Assembly (NCBI RefSeq): GCF_037893015.1
Contig: NC_133658.1
Span: 145,985,091 to 146,049,090 of the forward strand
DNA length: 64,000 nt
DNA from: Macrotis lagotis
Lineage: Eukaryota; Chordata; Mammalia; Peramelemorphia; Peramelidae
Direction: 5' to 3'
Shown: positions 55,305-64,000 of the stretch, piece by piece
Numbering within the stretch: the stretch's first letter is position 1
Layout: every line of letters begins with the position of its first letter
Position numbers and translations under genes: made by a program
Notes under the pieces: generated by a model
Databases searched by the model: none
Told to the model about the DNA's origin: nothing
The model's input: the letters and a program-made list of their open reading frames with translations, nothing else

Positions 55305-55425
55305 TTTGACCTGGGGTTTCCACTTCTTTGGGCCTCAGTTTCCCCATTTGTAAACCAAAGGTGTTGGACTAGATGATGTCTAATGCCCCTTACAATTTGA
55401 AATCCTGATTCTCTGATTCTAGTGG
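55305..55425 (+). repeat. MIR 3' part
   Basis: GGGCCTCAGTTTCCCCATTTG, GGTGTTGGACTAGATGATGTC, CCTTACAATTTGAAATCCTGATTCTCTG; clear MIR core and 3' end. Confidence 0.75.
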
Positions 55426-56029
55426 AGCCTAATGTCTTCTGTTTTATTATCCAGAATAGTATAGGAGTATTTAGGAGATAGGATAGGGAGAATAATTTTG
55501 TAATAATGAAGGAAGTAATCATTTCTGTTGTCATCTGTCTCACATTCTCAGATGAACAGTTTTTTTTGACCCTGAAAATATTGTGACTTCCTTTACATCA
55601 AAAATATAAATGTCTTCCTTCCATATTAATATTTTTCAAGTTTTCAGTGAAGGGAAATACTGCCCTCTCCCTCCTCCTAGACCTAGAGGAAGGCAGAATC
55701 AAGGCCTCAGTGATATGCACCAAGACTTTTTTGCAAAACTAGTGAATTTGGTCCTAGGAAGATCCTTTTAGTTGACTAAAATGATAGCCCAGAAGACGTA
55801 TGTTGGGTTGGACTAGGAACTGGTTACAAAGATTGATCAATTTAATGACAAGCTAAATAATGTGTGTAAATTATTTTCTATTGGTGTTTAAATCAAGTAG
55901 CCAAAGTCAATAAGAAGTTTTATTATTTTGTTGTCCTCATTCATATCTACTCCTTTATTTCTTGCTACAATAAAATTTTCAAGCAACTAAGAAAAAGGGA
56001 AGTGGTATTTTGTGACTTGGTGAGAGCAA

Positions 56030-56550
56030 TGTGGAGATGAGAACAAGGAGGAAGAGGTGGTACTTTTTCCCATTAAGGTCCTATATACTACAGAGAGTGC
56101 AACTACAATGGACTGGACATGTTGTTAGAGTGTCAGATGTATGCTTGCCAAAAAAACCTATTTTATGGAGAACTCATACAGGGCAAGTGTTCAAAGGGGG
56201 TCAGAAGAAGTGATACTGAGACACACTGAAGGATTCATTGAAGAACTTTAGAATTGATTGTACAGCTTGGGAGACACTGGCACAAGACTGCCCAGCATGA
56301 CGTGCCCTCATCAGTGAGAGTGCTGTGCTCTATGAGGAAGGCAGAATTGGAGCAGCTCAAAGGAAATGTGACTTAATGTAAGTTTAGAGTCCCCACCCCA
56401 GGTGTTCACATGGACTATTTGTACCCAAACTGTGGTAGAGTGTTCTGAGCTCATATTGGTCTGATCAGCCACAGTCGGACACACTGTAATTTATCTGAAA
56501 CTTAGTGATGTCATTTTGGTCTTCTTCGATAACGAAGTACAAGAACCATG
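56030..56550 (+). repeat. 3' end of the old LINE (third copy of the family)
   Basis: Reads V-Q-L-Q-W-T-G-H-V-V-R-V-S-D at about 56097-56138 (pattern 'QVRWAGHVVRM.D'), then CLPKKPILWRTHTG and GGQKK, followed by GGGAGACACTGGCACAAGACTGCCC and the 3' end ATTTTGGTCTTCTTCGATAACGAAG. Best preserved of the three 3' ends. Confidence 0.65.
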
Positions 56551-56689
56551 TCGTGTGTAGACATGTATATAAACACATCATGTATAAACAAAGCAATTTA
56601 TATACACACCCAGGTGTGTATATATACTTACGCATATTCCATATATGTAAGTATAAATGTACACATATATGCATACTATATTTTATGTA

Positions 56690-57083
56690 GCTATATTTGT
56701 GATACTAGCAAATAGACATGTATGACAACCGATATTTTAAAAAAATTAAATTTTCATTCATTTATTTATTTTTCCAACTACATGCAGCTGTAGTTTTCAC
56801 AATCATTTTTTGTGAGGTTTTGAATTTTATATTTTCCTCTCTCTCCTTTCCCTCCCTTCTCCCCCCCCGATGGAAAGCAATCTAATATATAATATTTAAC
56901 TATGCTAAGCAAAGATCCATATTAATCATAGACAATAGTTTTAAGGCACTTGAGCTGCTAGAAATTCCTGGTCTTTTCTCATTCATAAGTGGTGCTAAGC
57001 AATGTGCAGATCAAATCAAGCTGTTATAACATCAAGTTTCCATCTTTTAAAACAATGATTTCCTAATTTAAATTATTGAAATA
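56690..57083. repeat. Local duplication Y, copy 2, interrupted by an L1 3' end
   Basis: TATTTGTGATACTAGCAAAT, TGTATGACAACCGATATTTT, then foreign sequence, then TTTTAAGGCACTTGAGCTGC, GGTCTTTTCTCATTCATAAG. Same order as 54633-54807. Confidence 0.75.
56740..56932 (-). repeat. L1 3' UTR fragment inserted in duplication Y
   Basis: TTTTTCCAACTACATGCAGCTGTAG, TTTTTGTGAGGTTTTGAATT, CTCTCTCCTTTCCCTCCCTTC, AAAGCAATCTAATATAT is the reverse complement of the marsupial L1 3' UTR. Absent from copy 1 of Y, so it was inserted after the duplication. Confidence 0.65.
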
Positions 57084-57144
57084 CTTTATTAATATATATA
57101 TATGTATATGCATGTGTAAATACATAAGAATATTCTGTATACTT

Positions 57145-57146
<2 letters not shown>

Positions 57147-57194
<48 letters not shown>

Positions 57195-57201
57195 ACACAC
57201 C
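57147..57201. repeat. (AC)n microsatellite
   Basis: About 26 CA units with one interruption (CATACA), directly followed by a SINE. Confidence 0.95.
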
Positions 57202-57202
57202 C

Positions 57203-57446
57203 AAGGCAACTAGGTGGCACAGTGGATGGACCACCAAACCTGGAGTCAGGAAGATTTATCTTTATGGGTTTAAATCTGGACTCAGACACTTAGAGTTATG
57301 TGAACCTAGAAAAGTTCTGTAATTCTGCTTGCCTCTGTTTCTTCATCTGCAAAATGAGTTGAAGAAGGAAAATATCTTTGCCAAGAAAACTCCAAATGGA
57401 ATCACAGAGTCGGACATGACTGGAAAATAACTAAACAACAACAAAA
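57203..57446 (+). repeat. SINE with RTE-type 3' tail
   Basis: GGCAACTAGGTGGCACAGTGG, CCTGGAGTCAGGAAGATTTATC, CTTCATCTGCAAAATGAGTTG, AAGAAAACTCCAAATGGAATCAC, GAGTCGGACATGACTGG. Nearly full length. Confidence 0.85.
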
Positions 57447-57794
57447 CATACACATACATGCATACATAAACACCCCTTGGAGTATTGAAGTTTAGCAATA
57501 GTAATAAATATTCCTTAGTAATAGGAATAAAACTGTACTAGCAGAAGAATAATTCACATTCTGTGTTGTTAGAAATTGATTAGTGAAATGGTGGTTCCTT
57601 AACCCAACACATTTCAAATACCTATCTATCTACTTGTTTTGACTATGAAGTATTTTATCAAGTTGGTGATGTATGTATGATATATGTATAGCTATCTGTC
57701 CATATCTGTATCTATATGTTCATCTTCTAATGAATTATGTTATTCTAGCAAGCATTGTGATGTTCAGGTGAGCCAACGGATTTGAAAGGCGGTT

Positions 57795-57990
57795 TGGATT
57801 GGTGGATGATGCAACAGATTGGGAATGAAGAAGTTCTGGGTTTGAAGTTTAACTCTTATAGTTCCCAGCCATGTGATTCTGGGAAATCACCTAGCTACTC
57901 GGTCTCAATTTGAATGTGGTAAAATGAAGGAATTGAACTTAATTGCCTCTAGGATCTCTTCCAATTCTAGGTCTTTGATCTTATGATTTA
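57795..57990 (+). repeat. MIR/THER-type SINE
   Basis: GATGATGCAACAGATTGGG, GGGTTTGAAGTTTAACTC, CAGCCATGTGATTCTGGG, GGAATTGAACTTAATTGCCTCTAGGATCTCTTCC. Confidence 0.65.
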
Positions 57991-58424
57991 AGTAATCTTA
58001 ATGCCATGATAATATGTGAGATAAAAAAAATCTATTTTTTAAAGTTGTTTGTAATAATGTTTATATGTTTTCAACTCCTAGCAAATACTTAGATGTTTTT
58101 TAAAATAATTTAAATTCTAAGGGTAAAAAAAAAAAAGATGGAATTTCTTTAGATCACTATATTTATATCCATTTCTGAGCTTGATGGGCCAAGATGACAA
58201 ATTAATCTTTGCAGTGTGGTTTTGCCAGCACATTTTTATTTATAGGATTGAATATGTAGCTTTTTCCAGGCTATCAGAACACAATGAAATACAAGTTATG
58301 TCTGTGCACCATTTGACTTCTTATCAAATCATTTTACAGCACATTATAAACTGAACATGTGAATCAAATATACTCTGTAGGTTGCAGAATATTAGGATGC
58401 GGTGAGAGTCACAATCAGCCATTC

Positions 58425-58810
58425 TTTCATTCATTCAACAGGAATTTATTGAAATGTTGTGTACCAGGTACTGCTATAGCCCCTGTAAGGGCATGTCCAT
58501 GCGTGTGATTTCTGTCCTCAGAGACAATTTATAATCTCATTAGGCAAAGGAGAATAAGGCAAATATACTACTATTAGAGAGAGTAGTAAGAAAGATTTGT
58601 GAATGGAGAGATAACTTATATGGGAGAGAGTGGAATCTGGAAAAGCTTTTTTGTTTTTGTTTTTGTTTTTTTGCAAGACAGTGGGGTTAAATGACATGTG
58701 GGAAAGCTTCTTAGAAGTGACTCCTAAACTGAGCCCTTGAAAAAAAGAGAAAATATTTCAGTGAGTGGAGTTGTGGGCTAGACAGTTCTAGGCCTGGGGA
58801 TGTTATATGC
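58425..58810 (-). repeat. L2 fragment with a truncated SINE inside
   Basis: Antisense L2 3' end: CATTCAACAGGAATTTATTGAAATG, TACCAGGTACTGCTATAGC, CTTCTTAGAAGTGACTCCTAAACTGAGCCC. A 3' scrap of WSINE1-like SINE (TTTTGTTTTTTTGCAAGACAGTGGGG) lies at 58650-58700. Confidence 0.6.
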
Positions 58811-58849
58811 TTGCATAAATACAATTTAGTGTCTGCTAAATGTCAGTAG

Positions 58850-59100
58850 GGCAGGCATGTTTTGCAGTGTATAAAATACTGGCCTGGAACCAAAAAGATT
58901 CATCTTCTTGAGTTCAAAACTGTTCTCAGTCACTTACTAACTTTGTACCCTGGGCAAGTCACTTAATCCTGTTTGCCTCCATTTTCCTTACATGTAAAAT
59001 GAACTGTGGAAGGAAATGGCAGACCATTCCAGTATCTTTGCCAAGAAAACCCCAAGAGTGTGGGAAGAGTTAGACATGACTGAAACGATTGAATAGCAAG
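58850..59100 (+). repeat. SINE with RTE-type 3' tail
   Basis: AGGCATGTTTTGCAGTGTATAAAATACTGG (decayed head), GAGTTCAAAACTG, CAAGTCACTTAATCCTG, TGGCAGACCATTCCAGTATC, AAGAAAACCCCAAGAG, GACATGACTGAAACGATTG. Confidence 0.75.
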
Positions 59101-59654
59101 TGTCAGAATAGTAGAGTCAGAAGTACAGTGAGAAATTCTCTTTCCTCTTAATTTGTGATTTGTCATTTTTTGTTTCTTGGTTTTCTGACCAGGAGTTTTT
59201 TTTTAAGGGGGGAAATTAAGAAAATTATACACAAATAAATGATAAAATAAACTATTGGTTTCTGAACCTATTCTTTTTTTCTAAATCCTGCTATGATTTA
59301 CAAGTGTTAAAAAGTGTTAAAAGTGTTAAAAGATGACTAGTCTATTATTTTATAGGAGATTAAATTTAATTTATCCTTCATTCAACTATATATATCATTA
59401 GGAGAGGGGATTTCTAGTCCATTAGCACCTTGCTATAAAGTTGTATTTGGAGTACAAGTCATGGAACTTTGTTATGGATGAAAAGGCATACAGTGCTGGT
59501 ACTTTGATTATAGGAAAGGGTTCATATGGAGGATATTACTAAATTACTAAAGTTTGGGAAAAATAATTCATTATGAAATATACCTGACAATCAAGAAGCA
59601 GATGAGGTGATTTTTCTTTGTTTTCTATTATGGTCTGTGTATAGAAGTCCTGGA

Positions 59655-59770
59655 ATTTAAAGGTGCTAGAGTGTTATGCTTGCAGTCAGTAATATCTAGG
59701 TTTAGATCTGACCTCTGAAACTAATTATGTGGCCCTGGGCAAATCAAGTCACTTAATCTCTTTGTATATC
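59655..59770 (+). repeat. MIR-like fragment
   Basis: GGTGCTAGAGTGTTATGCTTGCAGTCAG, TTTAGATCTGACCTC, TATGTGGCCCTGGGCAAATC. Partial. Confidence 0.5.
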
Positions 59771-60429
59771 AAGCTATTCCTTAGGACTTATTTACCCAGT
59801 CAGAAAAACAGGTTGCTGTTTGCCCTTTTGAGTTCCCAGGCCTGGAGTTTTCCATGCTGGCGAAATTACAAGTCCTATAGGAACTATTCTCCTTTATAGC
59901 CCATGGAAATCAGCCATTCCATATATTGGCAGATGGTGCTGAGCAAATGCAGAGAAAATTTTAATTTGGAGTTTAAAAAAATCATGATTGACAAATTTGG
60001 ATTCATAAATGATAATTTACGGTACTTAAAAATAAATTGTATTACAAGAGGTTAACAATGAAATTAATTTTGGAAATCTGTTAAGATAAAAAAACTGACT
60101 GTGTTGGCAAGGGTATGTGAGAATCTTGGGAAGATTAGTTGTATTTTGAGAGGCTTACTTGATAAGAGAGAGGCTATAACATGGATTTGATCTAGTCCTT
60201 TTGATTTTTCATGATTCTTCTACAGTAGAGGTGATTTCATCATGTATTCAGCCCTAAATCATCCTCCCCCATCTCTTGGCACTCACCTTATGCTTAGCAT
60301 CATTCTACCAGATTTTGTCAAACAGATTCTTTCCAAACATTATGATCTGAGGCTCACATGGTGACCAGAGCTGTACTTTTAGATAATTAATTCCTCAGCT
60401 ACCTTTGACAGGTAGTGGGCTGAATCTGA

Positions 60430-61110
60430 TAAAATGAAACTTAAGAGGGATCAAGGTGAAATCTTACACATGGGTTCAAAAAAATCAACTTCATAAGTCT
60501 CAACTGGGGGAGGCATGTTTGGCAGTGTGTCTAAAAAAGATCTTAAGTGACCTAAGAGCCTAATGTGAATGAGGAGATCTTGGGCTGAATTAAGAGACCT
60601 TTCTGGTTATTCCAGAGGTAGTAGTAATTCTGTATTCTATGCTCGTCAGACCCTTTCTGGGGTAATATGTTTAGTTCTGGATGCCATAGTCTAAGAAGGA
60701 CACTGATGAATTGGAGAGAGTCCAAAGGATGAGACTAACAGGATGATGGCATGTGAGGATCAGTTTAAGGAACTGAGAATCTAGGGTCACGATAGATGTG
60801 TTCTAGCATCTTAAAAGGTTGTCATGTAGAAAAGGGATTAGATTTGTTCTTTTAAGTCTCAAGAGGCAGAACCAGGAGCCATAGGGTAGATGGCAATCAT
60901 AAAGTGTTAAATTTTGGTTCGATGTCAAGAACAATTTCCTAATAATTATAGCTATGCTTTGGGAGCTGGTGGGATCTTTCTCATTGTATGTCTTTGAGCA
61001 AAATGACTCTTTGATATGTTATAATGGGAATTCCTTTTGGGTATATGTTGAACATATCATATACTGCTGGGGTCTTTTTCAGCTAAAATTCTGTGATTCT
61101 ATGATTACCC
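60430..61110 (+). repeat. CR1-type LINE 3' end
   Basis: GGGATCAAGGTGAAATCTTACACATGGG, GAATTGGAGAGAGTCCAAAGGATGAG, GGAACTGAGAATCTAGGGTC, GTTGTCATGTAGAAAAGGGATTAG, TTCGATGTCAAGAACAATTTCCTAATAATTA, and the terminal ATTCTGTGATTCTATGATT repeat diagnostic of CR1. The 3' portion of the ORF and UTR is recognisable; many disruptions. Confidence 0.8.
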
Positions 61111-61314
61111 CAACTTACTGAAAAGAAAGGATGTGAGCTTTCCTTTTCTGAAGTTCCTTTAAAAAACATTAAATTTCATTTAAATTATTAACAAAAATCA
61201 ATTTTCTCTCTCTCTTCCTCAACATTGGAAAAAAAAAGAAAAAAGGTAGCTGAGGAATTATCTAAAAGTACACCTCTGATTACCATGAGAATTTCAGATC
61301 ATAACACATACATA

Positions 61315-61512
61315 GTCCCCACATCCTCACAACAACCCTATGAGATAGGAGGTACTGTTATTCCTATTTTTACAGATGAGGAAACCAAGGCAGACAGGTC
61401 AAGTGTCTTTTCCAGGCTCACACAACTAAGAAATATCTGAGGATGGATTTGAACTCAGGCCTTCTTGACTTTGGCCTAGCACTCTATCTCCTATGCAACC
61501 TAGTGGCCTAAG
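61315..61512 (-). repeat. MIR-type SINE
   Basis: CCTCACAACAACCCTATGAGATAGG, TTTACAGATGAGGAAACC, TTTGAACTCAGGCCTTCTTGAC, CTATGCAACCTAGTGGCC. Nearly full length, antisense. Confidence 0.75.
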
Positions 61513-62980
61513 CTGATGCAATTCTTGTATTGTTCATATCCAAATAGTAAAAATTTCATTCTGTAGCCTATCACATCTGTGCTAGGAGGTGAGGAACACA
61601 TTTTTAAAATTTGTTTAATCAACCCAACTCTTCAGATCACTTTTGCTGACTTCTAATTCTTCATTATAGAGCAGCATCACTTTTGTGCTTAGCTAGCTGC
61701 ATCATATACACTTGTGGATTTCCACATATATCTAAAGAAGAGACACTCGATGAAGTGAGCCAGCCTGGATAGTCTTATACACAACCTGCGTTGAACACAC
61801 CACCTAAATTTTTTGCTCTGACTTACTTTCTCCAGGAGGTTCTTCCCTTCCTTTTTTTTTTCTTTTAAATTAAACTCATTGCCCACTGATTCTGGGCTAG
61901 AAAGATAGGCAGGAAGCAATTGCAATCTATGTTTGAGGAAAATTTTTGAATGTCCTCTTTAGATGGTTATATAGACAAGTTGCTACAGAAGAAGGCATGT
62001 TTAATAGTGTGAATGCAAAGTACATAAGTAAAGGAATTCTGGAATCTTAATCACAATTCCAGGATCTTAATTGCAGTTGCTGGGTTCATTCACACTGTGG
62101 CCATAGGCAAGTTCCCAGTATGTAAAGGAGGGTTTTAATAATTAAGATTCAGAGGGGTATTCAAATGTGAAGAGATGAGACTTGCAGGGTCTGTTAAATG
62201 ATTCATTAGTCCAAATGATGTTGAGAAGACAAGATCTGACACAGTACTGGCTAGTTTGTTGGCTCTGGTTAGTTGGTTCCTGTTTGTCTTTGGGTCCTGT
62301 GCCCTCCTGAAAAGTTTTCCTTTGTATATCATCTAGAGCAAAGAATTTCTTAAGTAAAGCCTAGAGGTTTCATATTCAAGGGAAATATATCCAGACAAGT
62401 GAAACTGATTTTCTGCCTTCCTCACTACAATTCTCTCTTATGTGATATGACTGCTTGTTATTAGCAATGGCCTTAGGTAATGGAGAAGCTGTCCATTCCT
62501 TGCCTTTTTATGACAGAGGCATTATACTTCATGCCAGGTGCTATCATGAGAAGAGGAGGAGAAAGAACAGTTCCATGTTACATGCTTTCACCTTCCTCTG
62601 GTTTGTACTTGAATCTGGACTCCCAGAACAAATGTTTCACATTCACCACCAGTCTCACTAACTAGTAGAACAAGTGATTGATAAGAGTATCTTCAAATGG
62701 TTTGCTGCCTTTTTACTAGGACTGGGCTTTCTTTCCCATCATCTATTACAGGAGGACTTGGTGAGTTGTTGGAGAGGCCTCTCATCCCTGAAAAGACCAG
62801 TGGATGGTCTGGCAGGATGAGAAGACACTTCTGAAGAAGCCATGAGTATGTTCTATAAGCAAATGATGTCTTCCCTTGTCTAGGTAAATGATATGAGCAG
62901 TAGATGTTGTTAGACTTTGGGAGGATTAGCAGTTCTTGTTCCTACTATCTTGATCTTATAGGAGACAACTTGAGGCCCTT
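61513..62980. other. Unassigned putative intronic sequence
   Basis: No repeat or exon recognised. Short ORFs on both strands (61689-62665) show no domain and no splice context. Confidence 0.45.
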
Positions 62981-62983
62981 CAA

Positions 62984-63068
62984 TGTATATATATATATAC
63001 ATGTATATATATACATATATTTCTGCATATATTATATATATTTCTGCATATATATATATATATATGTA
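62984..63068. repeat. AT-rich compound microsatellite
   Basis: (TA)n, TACATG and two TTTCTGCATATAT units. Low complexity. Confidence 0.9.
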
Positions 63069-63879
63069 TAGTTTTCCTGTAAAGAATATAAACCTTTGAG
63101 GGCAGGGTCTATTTAATTTTTGTGTTTGCTTCTCTAACACTTAGTATGTTGCTTAGTCAACAGTTGACTTTTTTGCTGCCCTGCTTAATGAGAGAATGTA
63201 GCATTTTCTATCTGTCATCTCCTCTTCAGTCTTCCTTTCCCAACTTTTTCTTCTCTTTAAAGAACTGAGAATCATTGCAAGATGCAGAAGCATTGAACAG
63301 TTCCAGATAGGCTTATCCAAAGACAATCTACTTAGTGTCTATCTAGTAGCACCCAGGGGCTTTTGAAATGGCAAATAATATGTTGAGATGATTACAGACA
63401 TCTAGTTCCCTGGGGGTCCATAGTCCCTTAATTTAAGGACTCTTCTTGTTCATTAGTTGGTACTAAGGGTAATGAAGAGTACATTGGCTAGCAGGGATGA
63501 ATGCACATAGAAACAGTAGAATCTCAGAGCCAAAAGGGACCTCAGGGCTTATTTTTTTTACATTTGGCCCAGAGAAGAGGTGATAGAATACATCTGAGAT
63601 TAGGAGTTTCAGATTTCTTAACTCTTGAGGCACTAGATTAGGGGTGAAAGAGTGTGAGTCTATGTTCTAACTCCTGATAATTATCTATGATCTTTTGCTT
63701 TCCCTTAGGGGAAGTAAGCTATGTAAGGGAGATTTGGGAGAGGAGTTTTAAAGACTGAAGGCAGAATACCACAGATTGGTTACTGATGATTTCCATATTC
63801 TCTCATATTAGAAATAGCTAAGTGATAGCAATAGAGTTGGAGAATGGAGTGCAGTTTTATTATTACTTCAAGAATGTAC

Positions 63880-64000
63880 AATTATTATTTCCATTTTACT
63901 GTTGAGGAAACTGAGGTCAGGAGAACTTAAAGGACGTGTGTGCAAAATGTAAAAAGCTAGCAAATGCTTGAGATGTGACTCAAACTCCTAGCTTTTCTCT
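63880..64000 (-). repeat. MIR-type SINE, cut by window end
   Basis: TTATTATTTCCATTTTACTGTTGAGGAAACTGAGG, GAGATGTGACTCAAACTCC; antisense MIR. A related scrap (AATCTCAGAGCCAAAAGGGACC) lies at 63517-63545. Confidence 0.6.

Noticed and set aside
1-64000. A previously undescribed gene system
   Set aside because: Apart from the CpG-island exon, every coding-like signal traced to a LINE, a DNA transposon or simple sequence. The unusual items are structural, and claiming a new system would go beyond the sequence.

Overview
The window looks like about 64 kb of marsupial nuclear DNA, AT-rich and gene-poor. The evidence is its repeat content: many copies of a short tRNA-derived SINE (A-box-like text GGCNCAGTGGATAGAG, B-box-like text GAGTTCAAATC, 3' part GGCCTTGGGCAAGCCACTTAACC followed by oligo-A) that resembles WSINE1/MAR1, a second SINE with an RTE-type 3' tail, marsupial-type L1, and many old MIR/THER, L2, CR1 and hAT fossils. 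The SINE type fits an Australian dasyurid best (dunnart, antechinus, devil), but that is recalled from memory and cannot be proved from the sequence.

No complete protein-coding host gene is visible. The one strong gene signal is a CpG island at about 51.88-52.62 kb with (GCT)n and (CCG)-rich 5'-UTR-like sequence, two well-placed ATGs and a possible splice donor at 52281. I read it as the promoter and first exon of a gene on the + strand whose later exons lie beyond the window. About 11.4 kb of putative first intron follows. I could not identify the gene.

Layout. 0-5 kb: SINEs, MIR fossils and an antisense 3' half of an old LINE (3.05-4.27 kb). 5-15 kb: microsatellites, an old L1 split by later insertions (6.9-10.2 kb, including a possible solo LTR), a hAT transposase fossil (10.7-11.26 kb) and L1 3' ends, one inside a MIR. 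15-25 kb: stacked SINEs, an ORF1-only L1-like element (19.3-22.2 kb), an unrecognised ~290-bp sequence present twice, and a long decayed L2 (22.4-24.8 kb). 25-32 kb: MIR, SINE and L2 debris and microsatellites. 32.0-35.2 kb: an antisense ORF1-only L1 with intact 5' end and a perfect 16-bp target-site duplication. 35.2-36.3 kb: RTE fragment. 36.8-45.4 kb: an old, nearly full-length antisense L1 with at least ten later insertions, including a Tc2/Kanga-like DNA transposon with both ends, plus a striking 296-bp inverted duplication. 46.2-47.0 kb: a young 5'-truncated L1. 47-52 kb: mostly unassigned sequence with local duplications. 52-64 kb: the CpG island, then putative intron with MIR, SINE, CR1 and L2 remnants and another local duplication.

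I found no convincing new biological system. The best leads are structural: the 99%-identical inverted duplication at 40.6-41.5 kb, the ORF1-only L1 with T-to-C-shifted SINE modules at 32.0-35.2 kb, and the duplicated 290-bp sequence at 18.5 and 20.3 kb. Family names come from recognition by eye; no alignment or database search was run.
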